DNA of 32,252 nt from an uncultured Saprospiraceae bacterium (GTDB taxonomy: Bacteria; Bacteroidota; Bacteroidia; Chitinophagales; Saprospiraceae): the NCBI GenBank assembly GCA_905480605.1, contig CAJQRD010000106.1:1-32252 (forward strand), written 5' to 3'. The position numbers were made by a program, and so were the translations under genes. The notes beneath the pieces are model-generated. The model was not told where the DNA came from, searched no databases, and was given only the letters and a program-made list of their open reading frames with translations. The stretch's first letter is position 1. Each line of letters opens with the position of its first letter. Below, piece by piece: positions 24,957-32,252 of the stretch.

Positions 24957-25676
24957 ATGAAAATATTACTTACTTTTTTATCAATGTCTATTTTTTTAAT
25001 CTCTTGCGGAGGTGATGATGACAATACTGCAGTTATAAATTTAAAATTGGAATATGCTGGAGAACCTTTGGTGATGTTTCAGGAGTTTGATTATCCTGAT
25101 GGCAATAAAATAGAGTTTTCACGAATTAGTTTCTACATATCTGATATAGAATTGACAACTGATGGTGCATCATATAATGGAGGAGAAATATATGTTGATT
25201 TGACAACATCACACTCAAGTTTAGAATCATCTAACAAAGGGTTGAATATTAATATAAGTGACGTCAAAGAGGATAACATCCAATCATTTTCATTTAATTT
25301 AGGATTAAATCCTACGCTTAATGCATCATTACCTTCTGACTACCCATCTTCAAGTGACTTATCTAGAACTGGGGAGTATTGGTCAAATTGGAACAGTTAT
25401 GTTTTCGTTAAATTAGAAGGCAGACTGGATAGAGATGGTGATGGTATAAAAGAAGCATTTGCACTTCATTTAGGTTCAGATGAAGCGATGAGAAGTTTGT
25501 CTTTTAACAATTTAGACAATGATAGAAATATTGAATTGTCTGTTGATGTGGAGAAGGTTTTTAACACAGGAACACTTTATGACATTGCAGAAACGCCAAA
25601 CATCCACAGTTTAAGCCAAATTGATAAAATCAATCAGTTGATGGATAACTTAGCTGGCAGTTTTGTATTAAAGTAA
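24957..25676 (+). CDS. MbnP-like surface or periplasmic lipoprotein
   Basis: Lipoprotein of 239 residues. The preferred start (24957) gives MKILLTFLSMSIFLISCGGD, with lipobox LISC and Cys17 followed by GGDDDN. Acid residues after the Cys resemble the surface-export signal of Bacteroidota lipoproteins. An in-frame ATG at 24822 would add 45 residues and hide the signal. The body fits the MbnP-like domain, whose members bind or handle copper: IEFSRISFYISDIELTTDG, SFSFNLGLNPTLNASLP and LDRDGDGIKEAFALHLG. The DxDxDG in that last segment is probably a calcium loop. No partner MbnH-type heme protein is in the window. Length is close to family norms. Confidence 0.78.
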   Translation: MKILLTFLSMSIFLISCGGDDDNTAVINLKLEYAGEPLVMFQEFDYPDGNKIEFSRISFYISDIELTTDGASYNGGEIYVDLTTSHSSLESSNKGLNINISDVKEDNIQSFSFNLGLNPTLNASLPSDYPSSSDLSRTGEYWSNWNSYVFVKLEGRLDRDGDGIKEAFALHLGSDEAMRSLSFNNLDNDRNIELSVDVEKVFNTGTLYDIAETPNIHSLSQIDKINQLMDNLAGSFVLK

Positions 25677-25786
25677 TCTGACTTCTAAAGAATTAGATAC
25701 AAATCAAATAATTTTACTTTCATTCAAGATAATTATAAAACTCTCGTTTTAGCAAAGAATTTAAATTGAATAGTTAATAAAATATA

Positions 25787-26125
25787 ATGGCCAAAAGCTT
25801 AAAATATGATTTCAACGCAGTATCAATCAGTAATCCATTGATATCTGTGCCTTTGATTACATCTACTTTGCTTACGTTAATTCTTTTTTTTATTGATGAA
25901 GGTTATTACAGTTTAGCTTGGATGCTTGAACCAGGAGCTTGGTTTGTGTTTGCAATTTATGTGTTTATATTTTCCTCTGTTCAAATCTTTTTATTTGGCT
26001 TCTTCTTTAATGTGCTACCTAATTTATTTCAAGGCAAACTCGTTTTGCCATCTTTGAGTATTATTAGTTTTATTGGGTTGGTATTTGCTGGAATAATATT
26101 ATATGTTTTGTTTTTGACTACCTGA
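25787..26125 (+). CDS. Inner-membrane protein with three transmembrane segments
   Basis: 112 residues with hydrophobic segments at about 16-35 (NPLISVPLITSTLLTLILFF), 52-80 and 87-111. Between the second and third is the loop NVLPNLFQGKL. No signal peptide or known family is recognised. It lies 110 bp after the MbnP-like gene on the same strand and converges with the aldehyde dehydrogenase at 26216. The strong membrane pattern and a clean ATG suggest a real protein. Confidence 0.65.
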   Translation: MAKSLKYDFNAVSISNPLISVPLITSTLLTLILFFIDEGYYSLAWMLEPGAWFVFAIYVFIFSSVQIFLFGFFFNVLPNLFQGKLVLPSLSIISFIGLVFAGIILYVLFLTT

Positions 26126-26215
26126 TAAATAATAATCTGTTTAAGACATCATTTTTTTACTTTCTTCAACTTAAGCTTTAGGGGTAAATCTTATTTTACA
26201 TAAACTTTTTTGATA

Positions 26216-27706
26216 CTAATAGACGATGTTTACTCCTTTTGTTTTCAGATATGTATAAAGTCCTTCTTTGCCCAATTCACGCCCAATTCCAGAATTTTTA
26301 TTTCCTCCTAAAGGTAAGTTAGGATCTGATCTCGATGGAGAATTGACAAAGACCCATCCTGCATCAAGAGCGTCTACGCATTGCAATGCTTTCGAAATAT
26401 CTTTAGTCCAAACCGATGAAGCGAGGCCGTAACGAGAATCATTTGCCATTCTTAAAGCATCTTCTTTATTATCAAATGGGATCGCTACAAGTACAGGTCC
26501 AAAAACTTCTTCTTGTACGATCAAATGATTGTTATCGGTAGTGCTAAATACTGTAGGTTCTAAAAAACAACCTTGGCGATTTGGGCTACTCCCTCCTGAG
26601 ACCAATTGAGCTCCACCCTCTTGACCTTTCGCAATATAAGCAGATACACTTTCCAAATGTTTTTTAGAGACCAGTGGGCCTAAATCTGCCTTTTCATCAA
26701 AGCCGTCTGACATATTCATTTTCTTGCCTTCACTTATTATATCTGCCAAAACATTATCATAGACTTTCTTCTGGATATATACACGAGAACCCGCCACACA
26801 GACTTGACCACCATTTCTAAATATGCCTAGGGCCACCCCTTTCGCGGCAGCTGTTAAATCAGCATCGTCAAAAACAATCGCTGGAGATTTCCCCCCAAGT
26901 TCAAGTGAAATAGGGGTCAAATTTTGCATAGCTGCTTGACCAATTATTTTTCCTACTTGAGTTGATCCAGTAAAGGTAATTTTATCAACCTGCGGATTAG
27001 AGGTCAAAGCTGCCCCCGATTCACCATCACCAGTAATTACATTTACAACACCAGGAGGAAAACCTGCCAATTCAAAAAGTTGAGCCAAATACAACGTTGA
27101 AAGAGGTGTAACTTCAGAAGGCTTCAATACAGCAGTACATCCAGCAGCCAGTAAAGGTGCCAACTTCCATGTAGCAATTGAAATGGGAAAGTTCCATGGG
27201 ACAATCACGGCAACCAAACCAATGGGTTCCTTCTTTATAAAAGCAAAATTTTTAAAACCTGGCTTTTGCCTCAATGATAAATCAATGGTTTGTCCTTCAA
27301 TTTTTGTAGCCCATCCCGCATAATACCTGAAAGTATTAATCGCTCCTTGAATTTCAGATTTTGCGTGACTTAAAAGTTTTCCATTTTCAATGGTCAAAAT
27401 TTCAGCCATAGGAATTAAATGATCTTGCATCAAATCAGCTAAGTTATGTAAAAGTTGTTCACGTTTAATTGGAGACATATCTCTCCAAACTTTATTTTGA
27501 AACGCTCTTTTACCTGATGTTATCGCATTTTTAACATCCTCAGCAGTAGCCACGCTAATTTTGCCAACAATTGAATCATTAGCAGGATTAACTATATCAA
27601 TTGTTTTGGGGGAATCAGTTCTTACCCATTTGTTATTGATAAAAAAATCGTGTTGTTCCTTTTTTAAGAAAGCTTCTGCTGCATTAGATATTTTAAAATT
27701 TTCCAT
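26216..27706 (-). CDS. NAD(P)-dependent aldehyde dehydrogenase
   Basis: 496-residue ALDH. Motifs: PWNFPISIATWK, FTGSTQVGK, ISLELGGKSPAIVFDDADL with base E269, and nucleophile C303 in IFRNGGQVCVAGSR. The latter resembles aromatic or phenylacetaldehyde dehydrogenases more than the GabD type at 18576, so it is a distinct paralogue. The Met at 27706 is chosen because the longer start at 27730 adds eight unmatched residues. Its substrate is not fixed by sequence. Phenylacetaldehyde is a reasonable guess given the paa genes in the window, but it is about 19 kb from them and on the other strand. Confidence 0.85.
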   Translation of the reverse strand: MENFKISNAAEAFLKKEQHDFFINNKWVRTDSPKTIDIVNPANDSIVGKISVATAEDVKNAITSGKRAFQNKVWRDMSPIKREQLLHNLADLMQDHLIPMAEILTIENGKLLSHAKSEIQGAINTFRYYAGWATKIEGQTIDLSLRQKPGFKNFAFIKKEPIGLVAVIVPWNFPISIATWKLAPLLAAGCTAVLKPSEVTPLSTLYLAQLFELAGFPPGVVNVITGDGESGAALTSNPQVDKITFTGSTQVGKIIGQAAMQNLTPISLELGGKSPAIVFDDADLTAAAKGVALGIFRNGGQVCVAGSRVYIQKKVYDNVLADIISEGKKMNMSDGFDEKADLGPLVSKKHLESVSAYIAKGQEGGAQLVSGGSSPNRQGCFLEPTVFSTTDNNHLIVQEEVFGPVLVAIPFDNKEDALRMANDSRYGLASSVWTKDISKALQCVDALDAGWVFVNSPSRSDPNLPLGGNKNSGIGRELGKEGLYTYLKTKGVNIVY

Positions 27707-27958
27707 TTTGTAAATGTATGATATTCTCATATAAAGTATTATTCCTCTAGATTTAAAAACGCTATTTTACGTTTTGATATTAACAAATAGATTTAACATT
27801 TGAAAATAAATATTCACTAAATCAAAAAAAAACACCAAAAACTTATGATATGATGAAATTCTTTAATTTATTTGGAACACAATAGTTTTTCCACAATGGT
27901 TTTAAAAAAAATCATTTAGTCAATTAATCATTAATCAAAATATTAAATTGTTAATAGT

Positions 27959-28294
27959 ATGTCAAAACCTAAAGTTATCAAAGAATTTGGTGCATTGGAC
28001 GATGCTGTTAAACAAGCTATCTACGAATTATATCCTTATGGATTCGAAAGACATTTAATTACTTTCAAAAACCATAAAAAACATTTAATCAGTGCTTTGC
28101 CTTTTGAAACAGAAGATCGCTTTTATATGGTCAAAATGACACGGGGTGAAGCCAATAAGATTTCATCTCAAAAAACTGTATTTGAAGCTTCACTAGAAGG
28201 TATTGAAGAGATTTCAGAAATGGATGAAAAAGTTGTTACTGAAAAGGTTGATGCTAAAAAAACAAAGAAGAAAAAAGCAAAAACTAAAAAGTAG
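27959..28294 (+). CDS. Conserved Bacteroidota small protein with Lys-rich tail
   Basis: 111-residue protein. The globular part (about 1-75) contains LYPYGFERHLITFKNHKKH and SALPFETEDRFYMVKMTRGE, a pattern I associate with an uncharacterised family found across Bacteroidota. The tail is strongly basic (KKTKKKKAKTKK), which may bind nucleic acid. No catalytic motif is visible. It is flanked by opposite-strand genes on both sides, hence monocistronic, with about 250 bp of AT-rich upstream DNA holding its promoter. The function is unknown. Confidence 0.72.
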   Translation: MSKPKVIKEFGALDDAVKQAIYELYPYGFERHLITFKNHKKHLISALPFETEDRFYMVKMTRGEANKISSQKTVFEASLEGIEEISEMDEKVVTEKVDAKKTKKKKAKTKK

Positions 28295-28350
28295 CCTTCA
28301 ATACAGAATATCTGTAATCATTATTCTTTACTCATGTATGCTAACTTTTT

Positions 28351-29238
28351 CTAAGCAATCTCATGCCCTCTAGAGGCTTCCAACATCAAATACCAATCAG
28401 CTCGTGTCATTTTAATATTAACAGCCTTAACAGCTTCTTCGACTCTTGATACTTTTGAAGTACCAAGCAATGGCCTTATACCTGTTGGATGCTGAGCCAA
28501 CCAAGCCAATAACAATTGAGAAAGATTACAATTATAAGTTACCATTAAGTCCTTAGCAGCTTCCTTAATTCGCAGTGCTTTTTCGTCTTGAGTATCTTTA
28601 AAAATTGTTCCTCCTCCTAAAGGAGACCAAGCAGTTGGTGTTATATCTAACTTTTGACATTGATTTAGTGTACCATTGTAAAACGCATCTAAGTGTAGAA
28701 GAGAAACTTCTAATTGGTTATTTATAAGAGGATAAAAACTATTGAGCAAATCAAACTGATCAGTTGTATAATTGCTTACTCCAAAATACTTTACCTTTCC
28801 TTGTTTGTTTAATTCAACAAAAGTATCCGCAACAGCTCTTGCATCTAGTAATAGATCTGGTCTGTGTAAAAGCAATAACTCTATAGAATCTACATTAAGA
28901 TATGACAAGGAATTGTCCACAGATTTGATTATATCCTCAGGTGTAGAATCATAAAATTTGGATTTATAATTCGGTCTATTATCACAAGGGAATTTGATAC
29001 TGCACTTAGTTGTAATTTTTACTTTCGATTTTAAATCTGGACGTCTTTTAATGACAGCACCAAATTCTTGCTCAGTTGAAAATCCACCATATATATCAGC
29101 ATGATCAAAATTATCAACTCCCAAATCCAAACAACCGTCTATAAATTTTTCATAACCATCTGTATCATATTTTGCTCCCCATTCCCCTAGGCGCATACAC
29201 CCAGCTATTACCGAAGAGAATTTAATTCCACTTTCCAT
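28351..29238 (-). CDS. Aldo/keto reductase (YdhF-like)
   Basis: 295-residue NADPH-dependent reductase. The AKR tetrad is visible: D45 and Y50 (NFDHADIYGGFSTE), K78 (ITTKCS) and H125 (LLLLHRPD). The C-terminal GTSKVSRVEEAV segment binds the cofactor phosphate. Similar to YdhF/YajO-type AKRs of unspecific substrate. It lies 2 nt after the methyltransferase gene, so the pair is almost certainly one operon. That suggests both modify one small molecule, but nothing in the sequence identifies it. Length is normal. Confidence 0.85.
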   Translation of the reverse strand: MESGIKFSSVIAGCMRLGEWGAKYDTDGYEKFIDGCLDLGVDNFDHADIYGGFSTEQEFGAVIKRRPDLKSKVKITTKCSIKFPCDNRPNYKSKFYDSTPEDIIKSVDNSLSYLNVDSIELLLLHRPDLLLDARAVADTFVELNKQGKVKYFGVSNYTTDQFDLLNSFYPLINNQLEVSLLHLDAFYNGTLNQCQKLDITPTAWSPLGGGTIFKDTQDEKALRIKEAAKDLMVTYNCNLSQLLLAWLAQHPTGIRPLLGTSKVSRVEEAVKAVNIKMTRADWYLMLEASRGHEIA

Positions 29239-29240
29239 AA

Positions 29241-30884
29241 CTACTTAATTTCTTTCAATAAATTAATGCTCACAGTTACCAATTCAGAATCAGGAAATCG
29301 GTATGTGTATTTATCAACTGGCTTTAGTCCTACCTCTTCTGCTACTTTATATAACACACCTAACTCAACGATGTATTGATCCGAAAAACCATGTGTTCCA
29401 TCATAAGCTGTAGCCGCAGTTAATCCTAAATTCTGAGAGACTATTTTTGGATCTACAGAATGTAGCTCAACCATTAGCAATCCATGCTTTTTGACATAAG
29501 GCATCCATTTGGAAAAATGCTCCCTCAAGTTATCTTCCACATCATTGTTTGAAATACGGATGCCTCTATGTGCAAATGCTCCAGTTGAAGTACTCACCCG
29601 TTTGTTAACCTTGACTTCTGCTTTTTCCCAAATACGATTATGATCTAAAAATGTTCTTACATTTAAAAGATCACTCAATTCTATATTGTAATCATCTTTC
29701 AAGCAATTAGCCAATTTGTCTGGCCGTCCAATGTCACCCCAGATAACTTTCGCCCAAATATCAGCTTGAATTAAATTTGCTCTTGTGACACGTTGAGCAG
29801 CTTGGTTATAATCAGCGCCAACCAAAAACAAAGGATGTTCGTCCAGCATTTGTCCACGCATCGTTTGTCTTTCAATCACTTCGTAAGCATGTATTAAGAA
29901 AGCGCCATTACCACATCCCATATCCAAAATACCCTTAGGCTGTTCTTCAATAGGCTTATTAAAAATATCAATAATGACTTCATCCATTTTCTTAAAATAT
30001 GCTGCATGCGCTCCACCACTACCCCACACATTCATTTCTCTATCTACATGTAATTCATCTTCGCCATCTCCAATTTCTCTCAAGAATGAAGCATTACCAA
30101 AAATTAATTCATCCAAATGCCTAAAAGTTGGAATATAAGATACAGTAACACCGTAAGCAGATGCCCTTTTGGCAAAGAAAAGTCCTTTTTCAGTAAAGCG
30201 ATAAGTCTCTTTTTTCTTTTCAAACCATCCCAGCCAAGTGAAAAAATCCAATATTTTAGTAAAACTGTCTGAATCACTATGAAATTCCTCTGCTCTAAAT
30301 GAGGACATCATAAAATATTTATGAAACATACCACCCATTCCCAATGAGACAGTCGTTGGTCCCACTATTATTCCTTCAATATTTTTTAAGACTTGATACT
30401 CAAGTGAGGTAGGATCATCCGTCTTTGCAAGACCATACTTTTGAGTATAATCGTTCATAATTCTGCTTAATACAATAAAGGGTTCCTTTTGAAATTTTCG
30501 TTTGTGATAGTATTCCGAAAATTTGAGAAGATTATTCACGTCCTTATAGTATTTACATAACTCAAATGCTCTTTCTGATTTTGAATTACACTTATAAGAA
30601 ATAGAATCTGTTGCATTATCCAATTCTTGAAGCAACCACCCTTGCGAGCATAGCAAGCGCAATGCAACATTTAAATAACCTTCATTGGCATTAAATTTTG
30701 AGCAAAGTTGCGGCAGAGTCACTTCCTTATTTTCTAAAATGAATTTCAAAACTCCTTTTTCATATAAGGTATATGCGGCAGGTGCTACTGCTATTCCATC
30801 AAGATGCCTGAATAAGACAGAACGCAATTCTCTCTTTTGTTGCTTGTTTAGCATCATTATATTATCTCTATTTGATTTGAACAT
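29241..30884 (-). CDS. SAM-dependent methyltransferase with two winged-helix-like N-terminal modules
   Basis: 547 residues. The class I methyltransferase domain starts near 315, with motif I ILDMGCGNGAFLIH (D321 to G327) and a later YNQAAQRVTRANLIQADIWA segment. Before it stand two similar modules: residues about 27-90 (HLDGIAVAPAAYTLYEKGVL) and 167-240 (NIEGIIVGPTTVSLGMGGMF). They align over the hydrophobic pattern and resemble the winged-helix dimerisation part of O-methyltransferases; the duplication is unusual. The start is ATG at 30884; ATG at 30857 or 30854 is possible. An aldo/keto reductase follows after 2 nt. The methyl acceptor is unknown. An octamer repeat (30905-30928) lies in its leader. 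Confidence 0.78.
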   Translation of the reverse strand: MFKSNRDNIMMLNKQQKRELRSVLFRHLDGIAVAPAAYTLYEKGVLKFILENKEVTLPQLCSKFNANEGYLNVALRLLCSQGWLLQELDNATDSISYKCNSKSERAFELCKYYKDVNNLLKFSEYYHKRKFQKEPFIVLSRIMNDYTQKYGLAKTDDPTSLEYQVLKNIEGIIVGPTTVSLGMGGMFHKYFMMSSFRAEEFHSDSDSFTKILDFFTWLGWFEKKKETYRFTEKGLFFAKRASAYGVTVSYIPTFRHLDELIFGNASFLREIGDGEDELHVDREMNVWGSGGAHAAYFKKMDEVIIDIFNKPIEEQPKGILDMGCGNGAFLIHAYEVIERQTMRGQMLDEHPLFLVGADYNQAAQRVTRANLIQADIWAKVIWGDIGRPDKLANCLKDDYNIELSDLLNVRTFLDHNRIWEKAEVKVNKRVSTSTGAFAHRGIRISNNDVEDNLREHFSKWMPYVKKHGLLMVELHSVDPKIVSQNLGLTAATAYDGTHGFSDQYIVELGVLYKVAEEVGLKPVDKYTYRFPDSELVTVSINLLKEIK

Positions 30885-30904
30885 TAAATTTAATCTTTTT
30901 TAAT

Positions 30905-30928
30905 TAACAATGATTCAATGATCTAATG
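30905..30928 (-). repeat. Octamer repeat CATTRNNN x3 upstream of the methyltransferase
   Basis: On the minus strand the units read CATTAGAT, CATTGAAT and CATTGTTA, 20 bp before the methyltransferase ATG. They match the paaZ upstream array (4989-5011) with one mismatch in 23 bp. The repeat is dispersed between unrelated genes. Confidence 0.75.
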
Positions 30929-31032
30929 AACGCCCAAAACTCGTAAAATAAGAGGTTACTGTATAACTTTTTAGAATAAGCTTAGTTGTGGTCTCTTGTA
31001 TTTTTTATAGAGTTGGGTGCTATACTTAATTT

Positions 31033-31124
31033 GATTTGGAATCAAGTAATTTCGTTTGGCAAGAGCGAATTGCTGATGGATTATCCCGGCAATATTTCCT
31101 TCACATTGCCTTCGTTTCCAAATC
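31033..31124. repeat. Intergenic element with 9-bp terminal inverted repeats
   Basis: GATTTGGAA (31033-31041) and TTCCAAATC (31116-31124) are exact inverted ends. Inside them GGCAA and TTGCC, then AATTGC and GCAAT, can also pair, so the 92 bp could form a branched structure or be a miniature repeat element. The plus strand has a short open frame ending in TGA right after it (VWQERIADGLSRQYF), not supported as a gene. Confidence 0.55.
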
Positions 31125-31155
31125 TTGAATCAATTAATTATCAGGCATGTAACAA

Positions 31156-31426
31156 TTAAGTTTGATTTAAAACTTTTTGATTTTTATTTGGATAACACCT
31201 TAACAACCATTCTTTGAGTATTTCAGGAATATCTCCGTTTAGCCTAACTACAATGTGTCCGATATTGGAAACTCCCAATTCACTATATTTTTTAAATAAA
31301 AGCATTATTTCATTATCATTTAAACCAGGAATTATTGGTGCTGCCAATGCGGTTACAGAAATGCCTTCTTTGAATATAAAGCTATTTTAAAAACCTTAAC
31401 CTTTCATCTGGTTGTAGCTTTGATAT
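31156..31426 (-). pseudogene. 3' remnant of a PA0069-type radical SAM gene
   Basis: The frame 31386-31156 reads GISVTALAAPIIPGLND, then VSNIGHIVVRLNGDIPEIL and WLLRCYPNKNQKVLNQT. This matches the C-terminal third of PA0069-family (SplB-related) radical SAM proteins. It has no ATG and lacks the N-terminal CxxxCxxC domain. Just upstream, in another frame (31426-31385), KLQPDERLRFLK continues the same family pattern, so a frameshift near 31385 is likely. About 90 of some 350 residues remain. The remnant lies between the methyltransferase and the T9SS gene, next to the inverted-repeat element at 31033-31124. Confidence 0.65.
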
Positions 31427-31481
31427 TTATTGCATGAATTTTGCTCGTTTGGTTTACACTCTAATTAAATCGAATACAAAA

Positions 31482-31513
31482 ATAGAGCCCTGGGTCTCAC
31501 TCCAAGGCTCTAT
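31482..31513 (-). terminator. Intrinsic terminator of the T9SS substrate gene
   Basis: ATAGAGCC (31482-31489) pairs perfectly with GGCTCTAT (31506-31513), with an inner TGG/CCA extension. On the minus strand it starts 45 nt after the stop and is followed by TTTTTG. Confidence 0.8.
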
Positions 31514-31558
31514 CTTACATAAACCAAAATGATTACTCTATCTCGAGTATTCTATTTC

Positions 31559-32252
31559 TTATCGTATAACCACCATGTGTTTAGTAGCTGTGAATTCTCC
31601 TGTCTGTAACTTGTAGTATACCATGCCTGCAACTCCTAAGTCATCACTGCTGATGCTTATTGAGTTATAACCTTGTGCATAGTTACCTTCTATTACTTTC
31701 AATGTCTTTCCGGTTACATCGTACATTGTCAATGTAGCTTCTCCTGACTTTGGCATGTTAAATCCTATCACTGTATACTCATTGAATGGATTAGGTTCGT
31801 TTTGGTACAATTTAAATGTTGATGCTGCATTGTTTGTTAAGTTAATACTTACAACTTCTAAGTCTGTGCCTACATAAGCCTCTGCTCTCGTCACTTCACT
31901 TCCCATTGTCAACATCTCACTCAATGTTCCAGATTGTGTAACTTTCATTCTCAATGTCAATAAATTATCTGATGATAATACTTGATTTGCATTGTAACTT
32001 ACAGTCAACCTGTTATTGAATACTCCTATGTTGTTTGATATTACATCTCCAACTACTTCAGTTAATTCTAAACCTGGTGTGTTCAATGTAAACTGGTAAC
32101 CATATACATCTGATCTGTCTGTTGTCATTGTCAATTCTACAATCTCACCTGCTTCTACTACTTTGTCTTCATAGTTGATTTCGATGTTGTTGCTTCTTGA
32201 TACGATGCCTGTACTTTGTGCATTCGCAATCACACTGCCATTTACATCTCCT
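31559..32252 (-). CDS. Secreted protein with T9SS type A sorting domain (partial, 5' end beyond window)
   Basis: The frame is open to the right edge and has no true start here: codons GDVNGSV precede the GTG at 32233, a dockerin-like or linker sequence typical of the middle of such proteins. The next about 125 residues form a cohesin-like beta domain (DKVVEAGEIVELTMTTDRSD; YGYQFTLNTPGLELTEVVGD; LLTLRMKVTQSGTLSE). The last about 80 are the Por secretion sorting domain (LYQNEPNPFNEYTVIGFNMP; LTMYDVTGKTLKVIEG; YYKLQTGEFTATKHMVVIR), which directs export through the type IX system and removal or attachment at the surface. The role of the whole protein is unknown because most of it is outside. A terminator follows (31482-31513). 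Confidence 0.9.
   Translation of the reverse strand, partial: GDVNGSVIANAQSTGIVSRSNNIEINYEDKVVEAGEIVELTMTTDRSDVYGYQFTLNTPGLELTEVVGDVISNNIGVFNNRLTVSYNANQVLSSDNLLTLRMKVTQSGTLSEMLTMGSEVTRAEAYVGTDLEVVSINLTNNAASTFKLYQNEPNPFNEYTVIGFNMPKSGEATLTMYDVTGKTLKVIEGNYAQGYNSISISSDDLGVAGMVYYKLQTGEFTATKHMVVIR

Noticed and set aside
28294-28350. TACAGA-ATA-TCTGTA hairpin as terminator between convergent genes
   Set aside because: The stem is only 6 bp, AT-rich, with a 3-nt loop and no T run on either side.
31033-31130. Plus-strand peptide VWQERIADGLSRQYF as a gene
   Set aside because: It has no start codon, fewer than 35 codons, and the DNA is better described by its inverted repeats.

Overview
The window is AT-rich, tightly packed DNA from a member of the Bacteroidota. 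The evidence is a protein with a C-terminal type IX secretion (Por) sorting domain at the right edge, lipoproteins with acidic residues just after the lipidated Cys, a TSP3/OmpA outer-membrane protein, a DbpA-type helicase in a small operon, and almost no Shine-Dalgarno signals. Several genes have no ATG and must start at TTG or GTG. A Saprospiria- or Flavobacteriia-like lineage is plausible but not proven. There are no rRNA, tRNA, CRISPR, prophage or intact insertion-sequence genes that I can support. The standard genetic code is in use (TGA ends the gene at 10646-10648).

Left (1-7544, + strand): most of an aerobic phenylacetate catabolic operon in the order paaB-paaC-paaD-paaG-paaH-paaJ-paaZ. 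paaA, which normally precedes paaB, would lie just left of the window. Together these genes epoxidise phenylacetyl-CoA (PaaABC(D)E), isomerise it to an oxepin (PaaG), open and oxidise the ring (PaaZ), and cut the chain by beta-oxidation (PaaH, PaaJ). PaaZ carries an unusual third, DinB-like (DUF1569-like) domain at its C-terminus. Heptamer tandem repeats stand before paaB and before paaZ.

7545-12737: a lipoprotein gene broken by one in-frame TGA; an operon of dbpA, an AhpD-like protein and a small alpha/beta hydrolase; then, on the minus strand, a TetR-type regulator, an ECF sigma factor and an unrecognised 151-residue protein.

12738-18347: a YgiQ-type radical SAM protein starting at TTG; a 527-nt non-coding stretch with hairpins and a GTA microsatellite; an OmpA-family protein with seven TSP3 calcium-binding repeats; and an AraC-type regulator.

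18348-24683: a small membrane protein, then a minus-strand series of PLP aminotransferase, ThDP enzyme, metallophosphoesterase, P-loop kinase-like protein, small membrane protein and succinate-semialdehyde-type dehydrogenase. An aminotransferase, a 2-oxoacid decarboxylase-like enzyme and an aldehyde dehydrogenase together suggest amino acid breakdown by way of an aldehyde. Near paa genes this could feed phenylacetate, but that is inference.

24684-32252: an MbnP-like lipoprotein, a membrane protein, a second aldehyde dehydrogenase, a conserved Lys-tailed small protein, a two-gene operon of a methyltransferase with duplicated N-terminal modules and an aldo/keto reductase, an intergenic inverted-repeat element, the decayed 3' end of a PA0069-type radical SAM gene, and the 3' part of a secreted T9SS substrate that runs off the window.
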